A DNA stretch of 64,000 nucleotides, taken from the NCBI GenBank assembly GCA_019637855.1, contig JAHBUX010000004.1, positions 124,001 through 188,000 of the forward strand. The letters run 5' to 3'. Positions 58,615-64,000 of this stretch are shown piece by piece. Position 1 is the first letter of the stretch. Each line of letters starts with the position of its first letter. A program made the position numbers and the translations under genes. This DNA comes from Bdellovibrionales bacterium. Its GTDB lineage: Bacteria > Bdellovibrionota > Bdellovibrionia > Bdellovibrionales > UBA1609. The notes below the pieces were generated by a model, which was not told the origin of the DNA, did not search any database, and saw only the letters and a program-made list of their open reading frames with translations.

Positions 58615-59424
58615 ATGAGATTGCTATTACTTCTTCTCATCTTTTTGCCCCTCCCCACTTTCGCCGTCGATAATCTTAGCTGCGCAAAGACGCTGAGTGA
58701 CCTCCCCGTATCCTTAGACGAAAACGACGTGGTTTGGCGCGGCCGTCTCTACGCCCATTGGGAAACAGGCATGGAGGACCAGATCGGTTGGAGCGTTACC
58801 GATGACCAATTGCGCGATTTGATGCCTCCGGATGTTTGGCTTTGGACTCGTCCGCTACGCGAGGGAGATCGGATCATTGTCCTCGATCAGGATGGAAAAA
58901 CGAAAACATGGGGTTACTTCCATGAAATCCAGGGACATCCGAATATGCCGGCGCTTTATCGTGACCAAGAGCTGAGCCATTTGGTTATGAGTGCGGAGGA
59001 GTTGCGCAAGCTCTTTCAACACGAGAGCGCGGCGGTTGTGATTCAACGCTTTTCAGTGCAGGAAAAGGCCGCGCTAAAGAGTCGCCTCAATCCTCTCTTT
59101 GACCGGCAGCGAGCGCATCTCGACGATCCGAACCGCTTTGTATCGATCGGCAATTTGACCTATGAACGCCAGCACTACGAAACCGTGCTGCGCGGTCACC
59201 TGGAACTGAAATCCCACGACCATTGGACCCAAGCCCACCTAGTACACGAGGATGAACGCGAACCCTTAGAATGGGGCGATCGTCTGTTTTTGCTGAATGA
59301 AAAAGGTCGCGTGTTTTTTGAAACGCTCGTACGCGGACAGGACGTAACCAAGATGCACTACGAAATCTCACGCGCCAAAACCGCTGTGGTGATTCGCGCC
59401 TCCGCGCCCGCTATGGCGCCATGA
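58615..59424 (+). CDS. Secreted protein, first of a tandem duplicated pair
   Basis: A 269-residue protein with a Leu-rich signal peptide (about 1-17) followed by a short Asn-Leu-Ser-Cys start of the mature chain. It shares NDVVW-GRLY, QIGWS, WLWTR-L-GDRI and GYF-E spacing with the gene that follows, over its whole length (I estimate about 40-45% identity by eye). Repeated short strands (LFLLNEKGRVFFETLVRG) suggest an all-beta or two-domain fold. No known family. The stop overlaps the next start by four bases (ATGA). Confidence 0.8.
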   Translation: MRLLLLLLIFLPLPTFAVDNLSCAKTLSDLPVSLDENDVVWRGRLYAHWETGMEDQIGWSVTDDQLRDLMPPDVWLWTRPLREGDRIIVLDQDGKTKTWGYFHEIQGHPNMPALYRDQELSHLVMSAEELRKLFQHESAAVVIQRFSVQEKAALKSRLNPLFDRQRAHLDDPNRFVSIGNLTYERQHYETVLRGHLELKSHDHWTQAHLVHEDEREPLEWGDRLFLLNEKGRVFFETLVRGQDVTKMHYEISRAKTAVVIRASAPAMAP

Positions 59425-60248
59425 AATCACTACTCTTTGTAGTCGTATTCCTATCCGTCCCCGCCTTTGCTGTCGAAAACCTCGGTTGTGAGGGATCGCT
59501 GAGGATCGAACGTGCTCGCATCTCTCACGCATTGAGCGTGCCGCTGAGTGAAAACGATGTGGTTTGGCACGGGAATCTATACACCTATCGGAAACGCGGT
59601 ATGGCCGGGCAAATCGGCTGGGCATTCAGTGATCGGCAAGCGCGAGCCCTTTTACCGTTAGATGCTTGGGTGTGGAGTCGAATCTTGCGGAACGGCGATC
59701 GTATTTTTGCGGTCGACCAAAAAGGACGGATTCAGATTTCCGGATACTTTCAAGAAAACCCGGGTCGCCTCAATACCCCTGAGCTCTACCGCGATCCAGA
59801 GTTTACCCAGTTAACAATGGCGGCGGAGGAATTCCGCACACTCTTCCGAAATGGAATCTCAGTGACCGTGATCCAGCGCCTAACCAGCAAAGAGAAAGCC
59901 TGGCTGAAACTGCGCTTTGATCCTCTTTTCGCCCGTCAACGGGCTCATCTTGAAGATCGTTCGCACTTTGTTGTCATTGGCGATCGGCTTTATGAACGTG
60001 GGCAATACGAGATTGTTCTACGCGGCCATGTAGAGGTGAAATGGCAAAACAGTGGGCATAAAATCCTGCTGGTACAGAACGGTGAGAGCACCGAGTTGGC
60101 CTGGAAGGATCGGCTGTTCTTGCTAAATAACAAAGGACAGGTCTTTTTAGAGACCTTGATAAACTTGGAAAACATAAAGAAAATACGAGCTCATCTCGCT
60201 CAGTCCACAGAGGCCGTGATAGTTCGCAGCTCTGTCCCCGCCCGCTAG
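59421..60248 (+). CDS. Secreted protein, second of a tandem duplicated pair
   Basis: A 275-residue paralogue of the preceding gene, coupled by an ATGA overlap. Signal peptide MKSLLFVVVFLSVPAFA. Shared features include the NDVVW-GNLY segment, SDRQARALLPLDAWVWSR, the QRAHLED block and the C-terminal RLFLLNNKGQVFLETL. It adds an extra short segment after the mature start. The single Cys near the N-terminus is conserved in both. It converges on polA with one base between stop codons. Confidence 0.8.
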   Translation: MKSLLFVVVFLSVPAFAVENLGCEGSLRIERARISHALSVPLSENDVVWHGNLYTYRKRGMAGQIGWAFSDRQARALLPLDAWVWSRILRNGDRIFAVDQKGRIQISGYFQENPGRLNTPELYRDPEFTQLTMAAEEFRTLFRNGISVTVIQRLTSKEKAWLKLRFDPLFARQRAHLEDRSHFVVIGDRLYERGQYEIVLRGHVEVKWQNSGHKILLVQNGESTELAWKDRLFLLNNKGQVFLETLINLENIKKIRAHLAQSTEAVIVRSSVPAR

Positions 60249-60249
60249 C

Positions 60250-62847
60250 TCAATGAGCATCGTCCCAGTTTTTGCCAGTACCTACGTTCACCTTGAGTGG
60301 CACATTGAGTTTATAGGCAGACTCCATGATCTGCTTGATCTCAAGACACATCTCTTTGGCGTCTTCTTCCGGGCACTCGAACAGCAATTCATCGTGCACT
60401 TGCAGAAGGAGCGGAATCGGTAAGCTCTCATGCACTTTGATCATGGCTAGCTTCACTAAATCGGCGGCAGTTCCTTGAATGGGCGCGTTGATAGCGGCGC
60501 GCTCCCCGGCCCGCCGCTGCATCGGATTCTTGGATTGCAATTCATCGATATAGCGACGGCGGCCGAAGAGCGTCGATACGTAACCAACCTCCATCCCCTC
60601 GCGCACGGTGGTTTCCATAAATCGTTTCACGCCGGCAAAGCGGGTGAAATAGCGATTGATGATGTCCGTGGCCTCACCGCGGGGAATACCCAGCACATCA
60701 GCCAGACCGAAAGCACCTTGTCCGTACGCAAGTCCAAAGTTGACGGCTTTGGCGATACGACGGTGATCGGCAGTCACTTCTTCAAGAGAGATATTGAAAA
60801 CCTCACTAGCCGTGGCCGCGTGAATATCCAAGTCATCTTGGAAGGCTTTGGTAAGGCCTTCATCACTGGTGATGTGGGCTAGAATCCGCAGCTCGATCTG
60901 CGAGTAGTCGGCGGAGATGAGCACATTGCCTTCATCCGCGATAAAAGCTTTGCGCACCAAACGCCCACGCTCGGTGCGAATGGGAATGTTTTGTAAGTTC
61001 GGATTGGTGCTCGAGAGGCGTCCTGTGCTGGTCGCCGCCTGGTTCATGCTAGTGTGCACACGGCCAGTTTGCGGATTGACCAACGCGGGCAAAGCATCAA
61101 CGTAGGTGCTCTTTAGCTTAGTGAGTTCACGATAGTTCAGAATATGGTTCGCGATCGGGTGATCCTTAGCCAAACCTTCCAGCACATCGCTATCGGTGGA
61201 GTACCCGGTTTTTGTTTTGTGCCCGACGGGTAGCTTCAACTTTTCAAACAGCACGTGGCCCAGCTGCTTGGGGCTTCCGATATTGAAATTCTCGCCCGCG
61301 GCTTTGAAGATCTCCGTTTCCAAAGCACGGATGTCGGTCGCAAGATCTTTGCTCTGACGTCTCAATTCCTCTTGATCGATGCGAACGCCCTTAAGCTCCA
61401 GGTCCGCCAGCACCGGAATCAACGGGAGGTCGAAGCGTTCAAAGACACTGATACCTTCTTGCTCGACCATTTGCGGTTTCAACAACATCTCAAGCTCTTG
61501 GTGGGCCGTCATTTGATCGGCCGAGGTGCAAAGGTCGGGAAGTTTTTTGTTGCAGTACTGTTCGTATATTTTCTCAAACGGCGGCACTAGATTGGGACGC
61601 ACGACGTAGGCCGCCAGCAGCCCATCCCACACCACGATCGAGTGGGGGGCATTGAGCGCCTTAAGCACTTGCTTAACGTCGTAGCCTTTCCAGCGCAGAT
61701 TCTTAGGGCGCAACACATCGCCGATTTCGGCGTCGGAAGCATCCACGCGAATCACTTTGCCGTTATAGCCAAAGAACAATCCGCGCTCGGTCAATAGGGC
61801 CCAGAGATCTTGATAGGGTTCGATATTTTTTTTGAGCTCCTCCAGGGTCCATTGCTCTTCCACCCAAGCGGTGAGCTGGTCGCCGGAGATTTTTTTGGGT
61901 TTTTTCTTATTAGTAGCGACTGCACCCGCAGTCGCTACCGCCGCCCCCGCAGCAGCGGAGCTACCCGCAACAGCACCCGTCCCGGTGGGCGGGGCTTTTT
62001 CCTCAGTAAACAGCTTACGCTCAAAACTACCAAAGCTAAGCTCTTGCAAAAGCGCGCGCAGCGGCTCTTTGTCGAAGGGCTTCATCTTCAAATCATCGAA
62101 CTGAACCTTGAGATCCACATCCGTTACGATCGTGCACAGCTTGCGCGACATAAAGGCGTCGTCTTTACCCTCAATCAGTTTTTTCTGAGTGGCTCCCTTG
62201 ATCTCCGCGATGGAGTCATAGATCTTTTCGAGATTTTCGTAATCGTGCAGAAGTTTCTGCGCGCCCTTCGGACCGATGCCGCGCACACCGGGAACGTTGT
62301 CGCTGGCATCACCCACCATAGCCAAGTAGTCGATCATTTGATCCGGGCGAATGCCGAACTTCTCTTTCACGCCGTCAACGTCGGTACGCACCTCTTTCAT
62401 CGTGTCGTATAGTGTGACCCCTGGCCGCACTAGCTGAGCGAAATCTTTGTCGCCGCTAACGATCACCACATTGACGTGATTCTGAACGCCCAGCATGGCC
62501 AATGTGCCGATGCAGTCATCGGCTTCAAAACCAGCCGCTTCGACCTGTGAAATGCCCAACAAAGTGGTGAGTTTTTTTAAGTAGGGAACCTGCGGTTGCA
62601 AGGCGTCTGGCATCTCTTCGCGGTTGGCCTTGTAGTCCTTGTACATCTCGGAGCGAAAGGACGGCTCCTTACGATCAAAACAATAGACAAGGTATTCGGG
62701 CTTCACTTCACGTATCAGCTTGAGCGACATGGCCAGAAAACCGTAAAGCGCGTTGGTGGCCATGCCCTTGTCATTGGTCAAAGGCGGAATGGCAAAAAAG
62801 GCGCGAAAGAACATATTGCTCGCGTCGACGAGGTACAAATTCTTCAT
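60250..62847 (-). CDS. polA: DNA polymerase I
   Basis: An 865-residue replication/repair polymerase. The 5'-nuclease domain (about 1-290) is intact (SGDKDFAQLV, then GDASDNVPGVRGIGPKGA). A low-complexity Ala/Gly-rich linker follows (about 292-322). The 3'-5' exonuclease domain (about 330-470) seems degenerate: at Exo I, the E. coli FDTET is LLTER, so the first metal-binding Asp is Leu. The polymerase domain (about 470-865) is complete, with DYSQIELR, the O-helix RRIAKAVNFGLAYG, and VHDELL. The protein is likely proofreading-deficient, as in Taq and Bacillus. HTH and cold-shock genes lie upstream. Confidence 0.96.
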   Translation of the reverse strand: MKNLYLVDASNMFFRAFFAIPPLTNDKGMATNALYGFLAMSLKLIREVKPEYLVYCFDRKEPSFRSEMYKDYKANREEMPDALQPQVPYLKKLTTLLGISQVEAAGFEADDCIGTLAMLGVQNHVNVVIVSGDKDFAQLVRPGVTLYDTMKEVRTDVDGVKEKFGIRPDQMIDYLAMVGDASDNVPGVRGIGPKGAQKLLHDYENLEKIYDSIAEIKGATQKKLIEGKDDAFMSRKLCTIVTDVDLKVQFDDLKMKPFDKEPLRALLQELSFGSFERKLFTEEKAPPTGTGAVAGSSAAAGAAVATAGAVATNKKKPKKISGDQLTAWVEEQWTLEELKKNIEPYQDLWALLTERGLFFGYNGKVIRVDASDAEIGDVLRPKNLRWKGYDVKQVLKALNAPHSIVVWDGLLAAYVVRPNLVPPFEKIYEQYCNKKLPDLCTSADQMTAHQELEMLLKPQMVEQEGISVFERFDLPLIPVLADLELKGVRIDQEELRRQSKDLATDIRALETEIFKAAGENFNIGSPKQLGHVLFEKLKLPVGHKTKTGYSTDSDVLEGLAKDHPIANHILNYRELTKLKSTYVDALPALVNPQTGRVHTSMNQAATSTGRLSSTNPNLQNIPIRTERGRLVRKAFIADEGNVLISADYSQIELRILAHITSDEGLTKAFQDDLDIHAATASEVFNISLEEVTADHRRIAKAVNFGLAYGQGAFGLADVLGIPRGEATDIINRYFTRFAGVKRFMETTVREGMEVGYVSTLFGRRRYIDELQSKNPMQRRAGERAAINAPIQGTAADLVKLAMIKVHESLPIPLLLQVHDELLFECPEEDAKEMCLEIKQIMESAYKLNVPLKVNVGTGKNWDDAH

Positions 62848-62860
62848 GTAAAGGGTTCTA

Positions 62861-63139
62861 CTAGCTGTCTTTTAAAAGGTCACGATGCGTGAGCTGAGAA
62901 AGGCGTCCGGCTTCCATACGGACTTCGGCCACCGGTTTTTGCAATGTGCGTTCGGAATTGCCATCGGCGTGATCGCGCAAATAGCGCAGCTGATTCAAAG
63001 ACTCGGGTTCGGGGACAAGAGCGCCAGACTCCCACTTTGTGACGAGATCGGTGCTACAGCCCATGCGGCGAGCCATCTCGGCAACACTCCAACCCAAACG
63101 CTGGCGCAGAGTACGTATATCTTGTGCGTTCAGGGACAT
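62861..63139 (-). CDS. XRE-family helix-turn-helix regulator
   Basis: 92 residues from ATG 63139, or 100 from ATG 63163; neither has a convincing ribosome site. The helix-turn-helix is clear: AQDIRTLRQRLGWSVAEMAR then CSTDLVTKWESGALVPEPES, about residues 4-55. The C-terminal part is short and charged. A perfect 11-bp inverted repeat (63173-63205) is directly upstream and is a natural operator candidate. It ends 13 bases before polA and may be co-transcribed with it. Confidence 0.82.
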   Translation of the reverse strand: MSLNAQDIRTLRQRLGWSVAEMARRMGCSTDLVTKWESGALVPEPESLNQLRYLRDHADGNSERTLQKPVAEVRMEAGRLSQLTHRDLLKDS

Positions 63140-63172
63140 GTAAAAACTCGCTTTGTGAGCCATCAGTTATAG

Positions 63173-63205
63173 GTCACGAGAGAGCGTTTAGCTATCTCTC
63201 GTGAC
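63173..63205. repeat. Perfect inverted repeat between csp and HTH genes
   Basis: GTCACGAGAGA (63173-63183) is the exact reverse complement of 63195-63205, with an 11-base spacer. It has no U tract on either side, so it is not a standard terminator. It starts nine bases upstream of the longer HTH start (63163). An autoregulatory operator or an RNA hairpin that controls the ribosome site are both possible. Confidence 0.7.
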
Positions 63206-63225
63206 GCATTGAATAAACTACTGGG

Positions 63226-63435
63226 TTACCAGCCGATTAACTCGACGTTATGCGCCTCTTGGCCGCCTCGAGTTTCAATAAGGTCGAAGCTAACGTCGGC
63301 GCCGGGGTTTAAATGATCGATCAAGCCTGAGTGACTCACTGAGCTGGAGTGAAAGTAAACTTCAGTTCCATCCAAGAGCACTATGTAACCGTGGCTCTGG
63401 AATGCGTTGTACCACTTGATACGACCTGTTCTCAC
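63226..63435 (-). CDS. Divergent cold-shock-domain protein
   Basis: A 69-residue protein with a GTG start five bases after AAGGAGG. The CSD fold is recognised from GRIKWYNAFQSHGYIVL (RNP1 region, normally KGFGFI) and EVYFHSSSV (RNP2 region, normally VFVHFS). The Phe residues of RNP1 are reduced, so nucleic-acid binding may be altered. Length equals that of classical CspA. It lies between ftsB and the HTH gene on the same strand. Confidence 0.85.
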   Translation of the reverse strand: MRTGRIKWYNAFQSHGYIVLLDGTEVYFHSSSVSHSGLIDHLNPGADVSFDLIETRGGQEAHNVELIGW

Positions 63436-63449
63436 CTAGACCTCCTTGG

Positions 63450-63773
63450 TTAATTGGCGTCCTCCTCATCTGAAAAGACGAAGACAAGATCGCCCTCACT
63501 CACTAAGTCGAAGCGGTCCCGCGCCTCGCGCTCAAGGAAAGCGGGATCCTTTGCTTTCTGCAGCCGTTTCTTCAGGTCTTGATTCTGCTGCTGCAGAGTT
63601 TGAATGTTTTGTTGAATGGAGACGTGATCGCGATGCAAGCTCCACAGGCGGAACAAACTGCCATCGAACACCACGTTCAGGGTCACGAGGCCTAGACAAA
63701 TCCAAATCACTTTTTGAGGTGCTTGTAAGAGATCGTTTAAGCCGCGAAAGAACCCGATGAGGAAACTTCTCAC
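63450..63773 (-). CDS. ftsB: Cell-division protein FtsB/DivIC family
   Basis: A 107-residue bitopic protein with one N-terminal membrane helix (about 20-38), then a coiled coil (about 48-75: QQNIQTLQQQNQDLKKRLQ), then the family's REARDRFDLVSEGDLVFVF end. It is a member of the FtsQ-FtsL-FtsB divisome complex. The GTG at 63773 is the only plausible start, with a poorly placed AAAAGGG. Confidence 0.85.
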   Translation of the reverse strand: MRSFLIGFFRGLNDLLQAPQKVIWICLGLVTLNVVFDGSLFRLWSLHRDHVSIQQNIQTLQQQNQDLKKRLQKAKDPAFLEREARDRFDLVSEGDLVFVFSDEEDAN

Positions 63774-63938
63774 CCTTTTAGAATAGCAGATTTTGCGGAT
63801 TCGTGAAGCGGACTGGATGTTGGTCCAGTCCCGTCCGTGTTTCGAACTTGAATGCGATATTTAGAGAATCCATCCACTCCTAAATAGTACGGCAGCATGG
63901 TACTACGAATATACAACTAAGAGGCATAAAGGACTGCC
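63774..63938. other. Divergent region upstream of ftsB and a lipoprotein gene
   Basis: 165 bases with no gene. It has an ACTGGA/TCCAGT hairpin (63814-63831) and an AGTAC/GTACT repeat (63887-63905). No promoter with both boxes convinced me; a TATTCT hexamer lies six bases before the ftsB GTG, which would imply a nearly leaderless message. Confidence 0.35.
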
Positions 63939-64000
63939 ATGAAAGTAATCGTAGTCGTTCTCTTATCGGTTGTGGTGCAAGCCTGTGCGAGCCAGCAAAA
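63939..64000 (+). CDS. Lipoprotein, N-terminal fragment (cut by window edge)
   Basis: The ATG at 63939 follows AAAGGA at good spacing. The first 20 codons give a signal peptide ending VVQAC, a lipobox, then ASQQ. The rest lies outside the window and no family can be assigned. Confidence 0.6.
   Translation, partial: MKVIVVVLLSVVVQACASQQ

Overview
The window reads as chromosome of a Gram-negative bacterium of the Bdellovibrio/Myxococcus (former deltaproteobacterial) type, most likely a Bdellovibrionota member. The evidence is the KDO and Lpt lipopolysaccharide genes, the pilH-pilI-pilD-pilMNOPQ order known from Myxococcus, a Glt/Agl gliding-type envelope machine, two myxobacterial-style outer-membrane barrels and an FHA-containing sigma-54 activator. 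No mobile element, CRISPR array or phage gene was seen. Assignments come from motifs and synteny read by eye; no database search was run.

Layout. 1-1.0 kb: the end of an MFS transporter and a tiny cysteine-rich lipoprotein. 1.0-6.9 kb: one rRNA operon on the minus strand (16S, tRNA-Ile, 23S, 5S) with a strong terminator, boxA signals and long processing stems; tRNA-Ala lies upstream of 16S behind its own terminator. 7-10.1 kb: a hypothetical protein, a cupin, rarA and a lipoprotein. 10.2-27.7 kb: one long tightly packed minus-strand run, lepA, three signal peptidase I genes, pyrB, carA, an unknown gene, carB, an ABC transporter (pilHI-like), pilD and pilMNOPQ. A good sigma-70 promoter overlaps the pilD stop codon and can drive pilM-Q separately.

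27.7-33 kb: metK, hpf, rpoN, lptB and a fused lptC-lptA, with a PDZ gene inserted on the other strand and a structured RNA leader in front of metK. 33-45.2 kb: a GYF-GYF-PilZ protein facing a complete-looking Glt/Agl-type cluster: two barrels, two TPR proteins, a small secreted protein, an FHA/TonB-like trans-envelope protein, a TolQ-like and two TolR-like proton-channel subunits. It should convert proton-motive force into envelope or surface work, such as gliding or prey entry. 45.2-49 kb: a Ctp protease and three unknown genes. 49-53 kb: kdsD, pyrG, kdsB and engB, linking CTP supply to CMP-KDO. 53-60.2 kb: a sigma-54 activator, a P460-like cytochrome overlapping an arylsulfotransferase-like gene, a FliL-like protein, a lipoprotein and a tandem pair of duplicated secreted proteins. 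60.2-64 kb: polA, an HTH regulator behind a perfect inverted repeat, a divergent cold-shock protein, ftsB and the start of a lipoprotein.

The most interesting leads are the unassigned metK leader RNA, the third LepB paralogue with alanine at the nucleophile position, the Glt-type machine beside a PilZ receptor-like protein, a PilQ that appears lipidated, and the secreted tandem paralogues.
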